DNA of 64,000 nt from Phytoactinopolyspora halotolerans (GCF_010550675.1 NZ_JAAGOA010000029.1:1-64000); one strand, 5' to 3'; shown: positions 49,801-58,550, numbered from the stretch's first letter. Notes: a model not told the origin generated them from the letters alone. Made by a program: numbers and translations.

Positions 49801-50677
49801 GGAGGAGTCCGCGGACGCGCCGTCCGAGCCGGTGATCGTGCCGACCGACGAGATCGAAGCGAGCACCGACGTGCCCGCCGGCGATGAGGGGCGGCTGCTG
49901 GTCTTGGCCGAGTTGGCGGACAGCGGATGGTCGGCGACGTTGAACGGATCCGACCTGACACCCGTGGTCTACGACGGATGGGCACAGGCGTTCGAGATCG
50001 GCGCCGAAGGCGGTGAGCTGGAACTGTCGCACCGAGGCACTCAGCGCGCTGGGGTGCTCCTGATCCAGCTAGGCCTGGTGATCATCGTGACCGTGCTGGC
50101 TCTGCCCGGAATGCGCCGGCAGAAGGGCGCCGTCGACGACGCCTCGGACATCGATCCGGACGAGCCGACGTCGCCGGATCTGCCGGTGGTGGCCGGTGCG
50201 GCGAGCACGACGTCACCCACGGTGCCGGCCGGGGCCGCGCGTGTGCTGGCGGCGGCGACCAGGCCGGCGGGAACCGCCGGCGCAGTTCCGCCCGAGCCGG
50301 CGCAGACGCCGCCGGAGACAGCCGACCGGATGGCCTACCCGCCGGCTCAGATGCCGCCTGGTCAGATGCCGCCCGATCGGGCGCCGGCCGGGTCGGCGCA
50401 GATGCCCACGCCGCCGGTGGCTTCCAGCTGGCCGGAAGCTCCCGCTCAGCCGCCCGCCCCGCCGCAGGCGTCGACGGGGGAGCCGGCATCCGGTGGTGCT
50501 GCGGCCGAGCCGGGGCGTACCTCGGAATCGACGTCTCCGGGGTATCGCGGCCGGCGTGCCCGCCGGAGCGACGAACCGTCGACGGAGGACAGCGGCGGTT
50601 ATCGGGGTCGCCGAGCGGCCGGCCGCAGATCCGGCGGTCACCGCGGTCGGCGCGACGGTGAGAAAGGTGAGTCCTGA
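46853..50677 (+). CDS. Giant membrane glycosyltransferase (GT2 domain plus multiple membrane helices)
   Basis: About 1274 residues. Residues 45-340 are a GT2 GT-A domain (VTAVLVAHNGSRWLPRVLEG, WIWLLHDDSTPAPDALQRLL, FRDDIDFCWRANRAGHPVVV). About a dozen membrane helices follow (residues 440-860), then an extracellular domain and one more helix near 1070. A long Pro/Ala/Gly cytosolic tail ends with repeated YRGRRA. It is the conserved partner of DUF5719 after whiB in many actinobacteria and probably adds sugar to a wall or lipid acceptor; the acceptor is unknown. ATG 46853 is preferred. It overlaps the next gene in TGATG. Confidence 0.87.
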   Translation: MATDQNYSAAGGSPLSAGGPPGAPNPLDLPGGSSIYEDQGYGSDAALDAFTGQFTEIAPVNPGALHAHDVTAVLVAHNGSRWLPRVLEGLAGLTHTPDRLIAVDTGSRDDTGQLLTAALGAPAVVSAPRSLGYGAAVAQGVQAADEMGVASRRGRVLAAERTEWIWLLHDDSTPAPDALQRLLETAVRRPDAGVIGPKVLSWRGDRQLLEVGVTVSGSGRRHTGLDRREYDQGQHDETKEVLAVGSAGMLIRRDVWEELGGFDPVLSVFRDDIDFCWRANRAGHPVVVSPEAVVYHAEAAAHGRRRLGATRLRPHLADRRNALYVVLVNSRLAWLPFLLLRVIIGGLGRSVGFLFGKQPALAVEELGAVFAVLGRPDRLVRGRSRRRRLSRPHTQLRPLFPPRGQQLRNAGENLLSFLSGSGSGHDVSGASRRASASSEDEVPTTDDAFLLRFLLHPLMLAGVGLVLLTLLAARDLIGGGHLMGGALLPTVSDPADLWRSYTESWHGVGLGSGTAAPPYLAVVAVVATLVRSAAFAVDLLLLGSVLLAGVSAYFLLRRLVSGRWLRVWGSVTYGLLPAVTGAVAAGRLGTVVATILTPPLVLALYRTVGRPGSPGPFRAAWSAGLILAVMAAFVPLAWILMIIIGGVGVATVYRDRATALRFAVIVAIVPVVLIPWSGNVLSDPVLLVTEAGMPGPGLSDDELAPWSVLLQQPGGPGGAPIWLGAGLVLAGWAALLRSERRLLVSTAWAVVGAGLVVGIVVSRLAVTGPTLETPVAGWPGYPAVLIGGALIVAAVVAGEGARSWLARTSFGWLQPLVALAAAAALLVPLVSAVWWVVDGADDPLERRDPAVLPAYISAEAEQPERIRTLVISRADDGRVTYSLLRSSGPRMGDAESGPEPDKYTALDETVADIVSGRGAADGASLAVFAVKYVYLEAPFDPDLADILDTIPGLARASAPEGAAMWRVDQPVGRATLIQPPPEGEESADAPSEPVIVPTDEIEASTDVPAGDEGRLLVLAELADSGWSATLNGSDLTPVVYDGWAQAFEIGAEGGELELSHRGTQRAGVLLIQLGLVIIVTVLALPGMRRQKGAVDDASDIDPDEPTSPDLPVVAGAASTTSPTVPAGAARVLAAATRPAGTAGAVPPEPAQTPPETADRMAYPPAQMPPGQMPPDRAPAGSAQMPTPPVASSWPEAPAQPPAPPQASTGEPASGGAAAEPGRTSESTSPGYRGRRARRSDEPSTEDSGGYRGRRAAGRRSGGHRGRRDGEKGES

Positions 50678-52245
50678 TGCGCGGCGGAATGAGTGCACTC
50701 GCGGTTGCGGCCGGCGTCGCCGGAGTGTTGACGCTGGCGTCGTTCACCGGGCCGCCGGAGTCGGTCGTCGAGGAGTACCCGACGGTCCAGGAACCGGTGG
50801 TGCGGACGTCGGTGGTCTGCCCGTATGCCGGTGGTGAGGAGTCGGGCCGGTCGCACGTGGGCGTGTTCGCCCTGCCGGACGTGCCCACGGTCTCCGATGA
50901 CGCCGGGCCGATCACGGCGCGGTTGCTCGACATCGTCGAGGAACCTGGGGAGGAGGCCGACGACGCCGATGACGACGACGCTGATTCGCCCGATGAGACG
51001 GACTCCCCCGATGAGACGGACTCCTCCGATGAGCAGCAGGAACCGCTGGCGACGGTGGAGGACCGCGGCGTTCTCGATATCACTCGGGTGGAGACCGCGG
51101 AGCCGAGGTCGGTGGTGGTCCAGGGCGACGGCACGCTGGCTCCCGGCATGGCCGTGGAACAGTCGTTGCGCATCGACGAGACCGATCTGCGCGGGCTGAG
51201 CACGACCACGTGCGGGCCGGCCAGCCGCGAGCACTGGTTCGTCGGGGGCTCCGGCGAAGTGGGCCGGCGTGGCCGGCTCGTGCTGTCCAACCCGACGTCG
51301 GTGGGCGCCGTCGTCGACGTCGAGCTCTGGGACGGCGCCGGCTCGATCGACGCTCCGGCCAGCCAGGGGATCGCGGTACCGGCGAACAGTCAGCGGGTGC
51401 TGCTCCTGGACGCGTACGCTCCGGACTCGCAACGGGTGGGCGTGCACGTCTCCACCACGCAGGGGCGGGTGTCCGCGGCGCTGGAGGTGCGGGAAGCGGA
51501 CGGGACGACACCGCTCGGCATGAGTTTCATCCCGGCCGCCGTTCAGCCGCGCGAAGAAGTGGTGATCCCCGGCATCTCGGACCGGCGCGGCGGCACGCTG
51601 CGGATCTTGAACCCGGGAGATATCGACGCGATCGTGTCACTGCGGCTACTCGGTGCCAACGGACCGTACGCGCCGGTCGACAACGAGGTGGTGACCGTCC
51701 CGTCGGGCAGCGTGTTCGAGCTGTCCCTGGACGACATCAGCAGGGATCCCTCGTCGATCGAGCTGAGCAGCGACCAACCGATCACCGCGTCGGTGCGAAC
51801 CGTCGCCGACCCGGACGACGGCGGACCGGATCTCGCTTTCACGTCGGCGACCCTCCCGTTGGACGGGGCGGCCCCGGCGCTGTTCGGCCGAGGTGGCGAC
51901 GCGTTCACGACCCGGCTGTATCTGAGTTCCGTCGCGGAAGGACCGACCCGCGTCACGGTACGGACGTTGACCGAGAACGGTGAGGTGGCCGACGAGCAGG
52001 AGCACGACATCCCGGCCCGGGCGACGGTGCCGGTCGAGGTGGAGCGCCCGGAGGACGCCACGTTCGCCACGGTGGTGGTCGAACCCAGCCAGCCCGGAAC
52101 CATCGTGGCCGCGCGGGAGATCGTCGGGTCCGACGACGGCGGGGCGTACCTGGATCTGATGCCACTGGTGGCACCCGTGGTGGAGGTCGGGGTGCCGCGC
52201 GTCGTCAACGAGCTCCCCGGGGTTTTCGACTCGTCCGAGGAGTAA
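50677..52245 (+). CDS. DUF5719 family secreted or membrane-anchored protein
   Basis: 522 residues. An N-terminal hydrophobic segment (LAVAAGVAGVLTLASFTG) would be a signal or anchor. An acidic linker (about residues 90-125) contains 18-base tandem repeats encoding SPDETD. The remaining extracellular part is beta-rich with immunoglobulin-like repeats. This family regularly follows the whiB-linked giant glycosyltransferase, suggesting a functional pair at the cell surface. ATG 50677 overlaps the upstream stop by one base, so translation is coupled. Exact role unknown. Confidence 0.8.
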   Translation: MRGGMSALAVAAGVAGVLTLASFTGPPESVVEEYPTVQEPVVRTSVVCPYAGGEESGRSHVGVFALPDVPTVSDDAGPITARLLDIVEEPGEEADDADDDDADSPDETDSPDETDSSDEQQEPLATVEDRGVLDITRVETAEPRSVVVQGDGTLAPGMAVEQSLRIDETDLRGLSTTTCGPASREHWFVGGSGEVGRRGRLVLSNPTSVGAVVDVELWDGAGSIDAPASQGIAVPANSQRVLLLDAYAPDSQRVGVHVSTTQGRVSAALEVREADGTTPLGMSFIPAAVQPREEVVIPGISDRRGGTLRILNPGDIDAIVSLRLLGANGPYAPVDNEVVTVPSGSVFELSLDDISRDPSSIELSSDQPITASVRTVADPDDGGPDLAFTSATLPLDGAAPALFGRGGDAFTTRLYLSSVAEGPTRVTVRTLTENGEVADEQEHDIPARATVPVEVERPEDATFATVVVEPSQPGTIVAAREIVGSDDGGAYLDLMPLVAPVVEVGVPRVVNELPGVFDSSEE

Positions 52246-52271
52246 GCGACGAGCCGGCATTCCGTGCGTCT

Positions 52272-52724
52272 TCAGCCGTGGCTGCCGTAGCTGGGGTCCA
52301 CGTCCTGCGGGTCTACCCCGAACATCTCCGCGACCTGCTCGGCGACGACGTCGCTGACCAGATCCGGTAGCCGGAACCCGCCCTTGGCGCGGGTCTCGAT
52401 GGGCCGCCGGAAGATCACGATGCGGGCGGGGAGCACGCCGGTGCTCGCGAACGCGCGCGCCAACGGAACCCAGTCATGCGGCCAGTCGTCCAGCGTGGGC
52501 ACGTCCTCGACGGCGAACTCGACCTTGGCCAGCTGCTCCTTCCAGCGCCGGTCCAGACGTTCGACGCAGTCGAGCACGATGTCGTCGAACCGCTGGGCGG
52601 GCGAGCGGCGGAGCGGAGAGTCCTCCGGCGCCAACGGCGCCCGCAGACCGTGGCCACGCCTGTCCCGGCGCAACGGTGGCAGCGTGACCTGACGTGTGCC
52701 CTTCGGGACCCGTGCTCGCCTCAC
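52272..52724 (-). CDS. Metallopeptidase-like family protein (DUF1025/Zincin type), HExxH absent
   Basis: 150 residues. It resembles the small 'metallopeptidase family' protein that lies near whiB and fbiA in actinobacteria (cf. Rv3259). Segments FDDIVLDCVERLDRRW, VEFAVEDVP and IVIFRRPIETRA fit that family. The site where zincin relatives carry HExxH reads VVAEQVAEMFGVD here, with no histidine, so metal-dependent proteolysis is doubtful. GTG 52724 is the start. It is convergent with DUF5719 and divergent from DUF3499. Confidence 0.6.
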   Translation of the reverse strand: MRRARVPKGTRQVTLPPLRRDRRGHGLRAPLAPEDSPLRRSPAQRFDDIVLDCVERLDRRWKEQLAKVEFAVEDVPTLDDWPHDWVPLARAFASTGVLPARIVIFRRPIETRAKGGFRLPDLVSDVVAEQVAEMFGVDPQDVDPSYGSHG

Positions 52725-52805
52725 GTCGGCAGATTAGCAGTGCGTCCGCTGCCTCGCGCGTGCCGAGCGGCCAACACACCTGCCTGGGCGTTAACCTTGG
52801 CCATT

Positions 52806-53156
52806 GTGAGCCCTACACGTCGCTGCTCCCGGTCGGCCTGTTCCCGCACGGCCGTGGCGACGCTCACGTATGACTATGCCAACTCGACGGCGGTGCTGGG
52901 GCCGTTGGCGACGTACGCGGAGCCGCACGCCTACGACCTCTGCTCGGAGCATTCGGAGCGGCTCGTCGCGCCGCGCGGCTGGGAAGTGATCAGACTCGCG
53001 CCGGATCCGGCCGCGCTCGGCCCGTCCAGCGACGACCTGTTGGCACTCGCCGATGCCGTGCGCGAGGCGGCGAAGCCGCCGGAAGAGCCGGAAGAACCGA
53101 TGGGTGAGGGTACGCGCCGCGGACACCTGCGCATCCTCCGCAACCCCGACATGTGA
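52806..53156 (+). CDS. DUF3499 family protein
   Basis: 116 residues. It starts at GTG with RRCSRSACSRTAVATLTYDY, and a later Cys/His pair in YDLCSEHSERL completes a probable zinc-binding knuckle. This is the short DUF3499 family found next to the metallopeptidase-like gene in actinobacteria (cf. Rv3258c). The C-terminus is acidic and proline-rich. Function unknown. Confidence 0.8.
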   Translation: MSPTRRCSRSACSRTAVATLTYDYANSTAVLGPLATYAEPHAYDLCSEHSERLVAPRGWEVIRLAPDPAALGPSSDDLLALADAVREAAKPPEEPEEPMGEGTRRGHLRILRNPDM

Positions 53157-53210
53157 CGTTCTGCGCGACCCGCATCTCGCGCGTCGGCTCGGTCTCGACG
53201 AAAGCGACGC

Positions 53211-54011
53211 TCACAGCACGGCGCTCCACTGGCCGGTGGCGACGGCCAGTACGACCGCGGTCGCGGTCAGCACGCCGGATCCGAGCAGCAGGGTGGTGTC
53301 CGCGCGGGTGAAGTGGGTGCTCCGGGCGCAGGTGCGCGGTCCACGGCTGTCGAATCCCCGGGCGTCCATCGCCGCCGCCAGCTGGCTGCCGCGCCGCACC
53401 GCGCCGACCAGCAGCGCGAACAGCCGCCCGCCGAACAGCCGGACGGCCGCCACCGGGTTGCCGCCGGCCTGCAGCCCGCGTGCTCGCCGGGCCCTTCCCA
53501 GGATCTCCCACTCTGTGGCCAGCAGCGGCGCGAGCCGCAAGGCGGCGAGCGAACCATAGGCGAACCGCGGTGACACGCGCAGGTGCGCGGCCAGCGAGTC
53601 GGCGAGATCGACCGGATCGATGGTGAGTACCGCGAGCACGCCCGGCACGGCGATGGCTGCCAGCCGCATGCCCGCGGTGCCGCCGGCGACGACGCTCTCC
53701 GACGTCAGCAGCAGCGGTCCGGCGTCGACCAGCACGGTGCCGCCCTTGCGTCCGGTGAACACCGCATTGCCGATGGCGATGGTGCCGACCGCCAGCGCGA
53801 GCGGCCATCCACGCCGCGCTACGTCGCGCCAGCGCAGCCCCCAGGCCGGGACACTGAGGACGGCGGTCGCCAGGATGAGGCCGGATGACACCGGGTCGAC
53901 GCTGGCCAGCAGGACGACGGCGGGAAGGAAGGCGGCGCCCAGCTTGGCCACCGGGTTCCGTCCTGCCAACGGGCCGCGGGTGCGCACCCCTACGGCGTTC
54001 GCAGCCAGCAT
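53211..54011 (-). CDS. ykoC: ECF transporter transmembrane (T) component
   Basis: 266 residues with about five to six membrane helices, CbiQ/EcfT-like. The coupling-helix motifs are ARRARGLQAGG and AAAMDARGFDS, the two Ala-Arg-Gly signatures that dock on the ATPases. It couples ATP hydrolysis to the substrate-binding S subunit. ATG 54011 overlaps the upstream stop (TGATG). With the next two genes it forms a YkoEDC-type transporter. Confidence 0.88.
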   Translation of the reverse strand: MLAANAVGVRTRGPLAGRNPVAKLGAAFLPAVVLLASVDPVSSGLILATAVLSVPAWGLRWRDVARRGWPLALAVGTIAIGNAVFTGRKGGTVLVDAGPLLLTSESVVAGGTAGMRLAAIAVPGVLAVLTIDPVDLADSLAAHLRVSPRFAYGSLAALRLAPLLATEWEILGRARRARGLQAGGNPVAAVRLFGGRLFALLVGAVRRGSQLAAAMDARGFDSRGPRTCARSTHFTRADTTLLLGSGVLTATAVVLAVATGQWSAVL

Positions 54012-55603
54012 CACGTCGTTCTCCCGGGGATTTCGGCATGTGCTGCGGTGGGCGCCGTGATCGTCCCGTCGTGCATGGCCACCCGACGGTCGGCCAGCGC
54101 AGCGGCGAACTCGAGGTCGTGGGTGACGGCGAACAGTGCGGTGCCGTCGTCGCGGAGCCGAGCGCATAGCCGTAGCAGCTCCGCCCAGGTCTGGGCGTCC
54201 TGACCGAACGTCGGTTCGTCCAGAATCAGCACGTCCGGTGCGGTGGCCAGCGCGGTGGCGACCGACAGCCGCCGTTTCTCGCCCCCGGAGAGGGTGTACG
54301 GATTGGCACCCGCCAGGTGCTGCAACCGGAGCCGCTCCAGGAGCTCGGTGCGTCGTCGTTCGGCTTGCGCCGGGTCCATTCCGGCGCGGCGCGGGCCGAT
54401 CATCAGCTCGTCGGCGACGCTCGCGGCGACGAACTGGTGCTCGGGGTCCTGAAAGACGGTGCCGATCCGGCGGCACAGCCGGCGTGCGCGCCAGCGGTGC
54501 AGCGGCCGCCGCGCGTCGTCGGTGAGGAATGCGCCGCCGGTGTCCGGTCGCGTCAAGCCGGCCAAGATCATGGCCAGCGTCGATTTGCCGCTTCCGTTGG
54601 CGCCGGTGACGCAGACGGCTTCACCGGCGTGCAGGGTGAGGTCCGCCGGCTGCAGGGCCGCCGCCGGCGCCCCGGGGTACGTCCGGCTGACACCCGAGGC
54701 GCGCAGCCGGGGCTGGTTCGGCGTCGGCTCCGCGACGGAACCGGTGGGCGGGGCGTCGGCGCTGTGGTGGTGCAGCGTCGTGATCGGGCGAGCCGACCCG
54801 TCGGCGGTGTTCCCAGTCCACCGGGACGGCACCCACACGCCGGCGGCTGTCAGTGCGTCCGCCTGGCGGCCGAACACCTTCGACGGCGGTCCGTCCTCGA
54901 CGACGCCGCCACCCGGTTCCACCACGACCACCCGATCCACCAGGTCGATCGCTCGGTCCACCCGGTGCTCGACCATGACCAGGGTGGTGCCGGAGGTCTC
55001 GACGCCCCGACGGACGGCGTCCAACACCAGCGTCGTCCCGTCAGGATCGAGATTCGCGGTGGGCTCATCGAGCAGCAGCACGGACGGCCGCCGTGCGAGC
55101 GCCCCGGCCAGCGCCAGCCGTTGCTGCTCCCCGCCGGACAGCGCGGACGTCGGCCGGTCCAGACCATGCCGGAAGCCGACGGCGCGCAGCGCGGCGTCCA
55201 CCCGTGGCCAGATCTGCTCACGCGGTACACCCGCGTTCTCCAGCCCGAACGCCACGTCGTCGCCGGTCCGGGACATCACCAGCGACGCTTCCGGGTCCTG
55301 GAAGAGCATGCCGATCCGGTCCCGGGCGATCGCGGCCGGACGGCCGTCGACGAGGACGTCCCCCTCATGCTCCGCCGCCGCCTCGGGATCGAGCAGGCCG
55401 GCTATCGCGTGCAGCACGGTGGACTTCCCGGCCCCGGACGCCCCGACCAGCAACACTCGCTCTCCCGGAGCGACGTCGAGATCGAGTCCCCGGCAGGCCC
55501 ATCGCCTCCGGCCGGCGTACCGCCAGCCCCATCCACGTATCCGTACATGTCCACCGGGCGGACGGGCGTCGGCGGCGGGCAGTTGCGTGCTCGGCACTGT
55601 CAC
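54011..55603 (-). CDS. ykoD: ECF transporter double ATPase
   Basis: 530 residues, two ABC ATPase domains in one chain. Domain 1 (about 20-240) has GASGAGKST, LSGGEQQRLALAGAL and VLLLDEPTANLD. Domain 2 (about 300-520) has GANGSGKST, LSGGEKRRLSVATAL and VLILDEPTFGQD. Both sets are complete, so both sites should bind ATP. A 60-residue linker joins them. This corresponds to fused EcfA1-EcfA2, as in YkoD. It follows the S-component gene after a few bases. Confidence 0.92.
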   Translation of the reverse strand: MTVPSTQLPAADARPPGGHVRIRGWGWRYAGRRRWACRGLDLDVAPGERVLLVGASGAGKSTVLHAIAGLLDPEAAAEHEGDVLVDGRPAAIARDRIGMLFQDPEASLVMSRTGDDVAFGLENAGVPREQIWPRVDAALRAVGFRHGLDRPTSALSGGEQQRLALAGALARRPSVLLLDEPTANLDPDGTTLVLDAVRRGVETSGTTLVMVEHRVDRAIDLVDRVVVVEPGGGVVEDGPPSKVFGRQADALTAAGVWVPSRWTGNTADGSARPITTLHHHSADAPPTGSVAEPTPNQPRLRASGVSRTYPGAPAAALQPADLTLHAGEAVCVTGANGSGKSTLAMILAGLTRPDTGGAFLTDDARRPLHRWRARRLCRRIGTVFQDPEHQFVAASVADELMIGPRRAGMDPAQAERRRTELLERLRLQHLAGANPYTLSGGEKRRLSVATALATAPDVLILDEPTFGQDAQTWAELLRLCARLRDDGTALFAVTHDLEFAAALADRRVAMHDGTITAPTAAHAEIPGRTT

Positions 55604-55609
55604 GGCCGC

Positions 55610-56392
55610 TCAGATCTCGCGTTGGACGCGGCCCGAAGGGAACGGCGCCAGCACGCCCGTCCGTGCCAAGGCGCGCACCAGCAGCCAGCTCAGGACGCCC
55701 GCGGCGACTCCGGCTGCCACGGCCGAGAGGATGTACGCGATCTTCCAGCCCGTGTCGTACCAGGGCACGCTCACGATGCTCTGGTTGACGCCCATGGCGA
55801 GGCCTGCCCCGGCCCCGGCCAGCAACGCGCCGGGGATCCCCCAGCGACGGTAGGCGAACGCGGCGAAGACGAGTTCGGCGCCCAACCCTTGCCAGAGGCC
55901 GGACATGAACACCGAGAGCCCCCATACCGAGCCGAAGAGCATCGAGGTGGTTGCCGCGACCACCTCGGTGTACAGCGCCGCACCGGCCCGGCGGATCACG
56001 AGTCCGCCGATGACGGCGGGCATCAGCCAGATCGAGCCGAGGATCGGGCTGAACGGCGTCGTATCCGAGGGCAGGCTGATGGCGGGGTAGATGAAGTTGT
56101 TCCAGGCGGCGAAGAGCAGACCGAACGCCACGCCGAGGACGGAGGCGACCACGATGTCGACCGTGCGCCACCGAGGCCGGAGGGGCCGGCGGCGCGGATC
56201 CCGGACGGCGGTGCCCGTGGCAGGTCCGGTCGTGCCGGTGGAAGGTCCCGTGGTGTCCGTGGCTCGTACCGCGTCGGCGCGGGCCTCACCGCCCGCCCGA
56301 CCGTCGGCGGGCGCGGTGGCGGATTGGCCGGCGGGTTCGGCGGCGGATTCATCGGCGGGTTGCGGAGTCGGTGCGTTGTCCGCGTGGCTCAT
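55610..56392 (-). CDS. ykoE: ECF transporter substrate-specific (S) component, YkoE type
   Basis: 260 residues. A disordered Ala/Pro/Glu N-terminus of about 75 residues is followed by about five membrane helices: VASVLGVAFGLLFAAWNNF, PILGSIWLMPAVIGGLVIRR, WQGLGAELVFAAFAYRRWG. The W-N-x-x-Y-P motif and length fit YkoE, the binder of the thiamine precursor hydroxymethylpyrimidine. AGGAG lies five bases before ATG 56392. A TPP riboswitch directly upstream confirms the link to thiamine metabolism. Confidence 0.9.
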   Translation of the reverse strand: MSHADNAPTPQPADESAAEPAGQSATAPADGRAGGEARADAVRATDTTGPSTGTTGPATGTAVRDPRRRPLRPRWRTVDIVVASVLGVAFGLLFAAWNNFIYPAISLPSDTTPFSPILGSIWLMPAVIGGLVIRRAGAALYTEVVAATTSMLFGSVWGLSVFMSGLWQGLGAELVFAAFAYRRWGIPGALLAGAGAGLAMGVNQSIVSVPWYDTGWKIAYILSAVAAGVAAGVLSWLLVRALARTGVLAPFPSGRVQREI

Positions 56393-56523
56393 CGGCTCTC
56401 CTGACATCGTCGGACCGCAAGACAGAGCGCGCCGCTCGCCGATGTCTGAGCCCTGCACGTGAAACGGCGCTCCGGTGGGACGGTCGGTCTGTCCCACTGG
56501 TGCGCCGCTGGCGTGTCGAGAAT

Positions 56524-56612
56524 TGACTCCCTGCGCCGGCATGACCCGGATCAGGTTCTGAGGGTCTGCGGGTGTGCCCGCACTCTCAGCGCTCTGCTGC
56601 GCTCCCCTGTCT
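56524..56612 (-). ncRNA. TPP riboswitch (THI box)
   Basis: On the minus strand the sequence reads CAGGGGAGC, then GCTGAGAGTGCG, then ACCCTCAGAACCTGATC, CGGGTCATGCCGGCG and AGGGAG. This is the order and sequence of the conserved TPP aptamer, including CUGAGA and the ACCCU...GAACCUGAUC core. It lies about 130 bases before the ykoE ATG and should shut the operon down when TPP is abundant, most likely by blocking translation. Confidence 0.95.
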
Positions 56613-56865
56613 TGCGTGTTCAGTTGTGGTCCGGACGCTAGCGCTTTTCGGGCGTTTCGGTCAAACGTCGCCCGGCTCGGCGCGGCTTCTCCCGCGCGTG
56701 GGCCACCCTTTTTCCCGGGTGGTATCGGGTGAGCGGCTGATTGCGTTCGTGTGAACGTAGGGCGGACGATGCCTCCAGCGCGAGGTAGACTCCCTGACGG
56801 TACTCTGCGGGCGAGTCTCCGCGGAGGCGATGTTCCCTATGTGAGAAGAGCGAGGTTCTGCGCTG
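56613..56865. promoter_or_regulatory. Divergent region before the riboswitch and the lipoprotein gene
   Basis: About 250 bases that must contain the ykoE promoter (minus) and the lipoprotein promoter (plus). A small hairpin, CCACCC at 56703-56708 with GGGTGG at 56717-56722, has a T-rich loop. No gene is visible and I could not assign promoter boxes. Confidence 0.4.
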
Positions 56866-57645
56866 ATGCAGCTGGCAACCCGGCGTCTGCTCGGTGTCAA
56901 GCTGGCCGTCGCGGTGACCGTCGCGTTGACCGCCTGTTCGCAGGCGGAGCAAACGACCGAGTCGGCGCCGTTGGCCCAGATAGCCTCGGGCGATGAGACG
57001 GCGCCCGCCGAGAACGGCATCGATCAGCTACCGGCTGAAGAGGTTCTGGAGAAGGTCGTCGCCAACCTAGAACGGGCCGGATCGTTCCGAGTCAGCGGCA
57101 CCACGCTGAAGGACAGCACCATCGACATCACGTTCAAGGTCGGTGAGGGCTCGGTCGGCACCGTCACCACCGGAAGCGAAGTCGAGCTCATCGCTTCCGA
57201 CGATGTGGTGTATATCACCAGCGATCGGGAGACCCTGGCCGAGGTGATCGACGCCGATATCGACGACACGATCGCCGGCAAGTGGATCCGCCTGTCGCCC
57301 GACGAGTCGGAGGATTCCGACTACCGCATCTTCGCGGACGCGTCCAGCTTCGTCGACGCGGTGCTCGGGCTACCGGTCGAGGCCGGTCCGACGTCCGTGA
57401 AGGAGGTCGACGGCGTCCCCGCGGTCGGGCTGACGTTAGCGGACAGCGGCGGCATGCTCTGGGTGGCGGCAGAGGGCAAGCCGCTGCCGGTACGGTTCGA
57501 AGAGAAGGGCGCCTCCGGCAACGCGGGCGTGCTGACCTTCAATGACTTCGGTGCCGATGTCGAGATCAAGGCTCCGAAGGACAGCAACGTGATCGATCCG
57601 GCCGAGCTGCCGAAAGACGACGAGGACAGCGACGGCGGCGAGTGA
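56866..57645 (+). CDS. LppX/LprG-like lipoprotein
   Basis: 259 residues. A type II signal peptide (LAVAVTVALTACS, lipobox L-T-A-C) directs lipid attachment at the Cys. A domain of the LppX/LprAFG type follows (EEVLEKVVANLERAGSFRVS and DDVVYITSDRETLA), ending in an acidic tail. Family members bind lipids or glycolipids in a hydrophobic pocket on the outer face of the membrane. ATG 56866 is chosen, with GAGG about ten bases upstream. Confidence 0.82.
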   Translation: MQLATRRLLGVKLAVAVTVALTACSQAEQTTESAPLAQIASGDETAPAENGIDQLPAEEVLEKVVANLERAGSFRVSGTTLKDSTIDITFKVGEGSVGTVTTGSEVELIASDDVVYITSDRETLAEVIDADIDDTIAGKWIRLSPDESEDSDYRIFADASSFVDAVLGLPVEAGPTSVKEVDGVPAVGLTLADSGGMLWVAAEGKPLPVRFEEKGASGNAGVLTFNDFGADVEIKAPKDSNVIDPAELPKDDEDSDGGE

Positions 57646-57652
57646 GCGCTCG

Positions 57653-57671
57653 GCGGGCGGCTCCCGCCCGC
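57653..57671 (+). terminator. Hairpin after the lipoprotein gene
   Basis: GCGGGCGG (57653-57660) and CCGCCCGC (57664-57671) form a perfect 8-base-pair stem with a 3-base loop, starting eight bases after the stop codon. No T-tract. Confidence 0.5.
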
Positions 57672-57827
57672 AGACTCCGCGGCGGACCCGTCCAGCGGCC
57701 CTGGCCGGCGGCGTGACGCTCGGCCGGCGATTCACGCTCGCTAGGACTCTCGTTCGGAGGAGCTGACTCGCATCGTCTCCCAGCCTGCCGACGAGCGGTG
57801 CGGGCTGATCGGAGATAATGGGCAATT

Positions 57828-58541
57828 GTGGAGCTTGTGGGAGCGATCGCGGTCGGCTTGACACGCCTGTTCGGCAAGGTGGAGGCCGACGGGCTGGAGA
57901 ACCTGCCGATGACGGGTCCTGCCATCATCGCGGTGAACCACACCACCATCGCCGACGTTCCGCCCGTGCTGTCCACCCTGTATGAAGCCGGGCTGCGTCC
58001 CAGCGTGCCGTGCCGGGAGCGCGGTTGCGGAAGCGACCATGGCCACGTGCGGTTCATGGCCGCGTCCCAGGTGTTCAACCATTCCTTGATCGGGCCGTTG
58101 GCCAGGCATGCCGGCATGGTGGAGGTGGGCCTTCGACAGGCCGGCACCGTCGCGCTCCGGGCGGCGCGCGAGGCGCTGGGTCGCGGGGAGATCGTGGGCA
58201 TCTATCCCGAGGGTGATGTCTCGGCGAACGCCGACGGCTCACCTCGCCGGTTCCGATTCGGGGTCGGGCGGCTGGCCCTGGACACCCAAGCACCGGTGAT
58301 CCCGATCGCGCACCACGATGCTCGCCAGATCGGCACCGGATCCGTCGCGCGCAGCCTTGGCGGCGCGCTGACCTCGATCGTCCGGCGGCCGACCGTGCGC
58401 TTGCGGGTCGGCAGACCGATCGCGGCGGACGAATTCGCCGGAATGGCCATCAGGGACGCCGTCGACCTCATCCAAACACGGGTCACCGACGTCTGGCGAT
58501 CTTTGGTTCAGGTCGAAGCGCTCGGCAAGGGGCGCCGGTGA
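57828..58541 (+). CDS. PlsC-like 1-acylglycerol-3-phosphate acyltransferase
   Basis: 237 residues. The catalytic NHTTIAD (HX4D) is followed by a FMAASQVF region and the substrate-binding GIYPEGDVS. This fits the lysophosphatidate acyltransferase superfamily, acting at the inner face of the membrane. GTG 57828 is the start. The paralogue is not certain; other members transfer acyl groups to mannosides or other lipids. Confidence 0.85.
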   Translation: MELVGAIAVGLTRLFGKVEADGLENLPMTGPAIIAVNHTTIADVPPVLSTLYEAGLRPSVPCRERGCGSDHGHVRFMAASQVFNHSLIGPLARHAGMVEVGLRQAGTVALRAAREALGRGEIVGIYPEGDVSANADGSPRRFRFGVGRLALDTQAPVIPIAHHDARQIGTGSVARSLGGALTSIVRRPTVRLRVGRPIAADEFAGMAIRDAVDLIQTRVTDVWRSLVQVEALGKGRR

Positions 58542-58550
58542 TAATGAGCT

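Noticed and set aside
48155-50032. A 625-codon minus-strand open frame.
   Set aside because: It is rich in Arg, Gln, Gly and His and lies antisense to the giant glycosyltransferase; no domain is recognisable.
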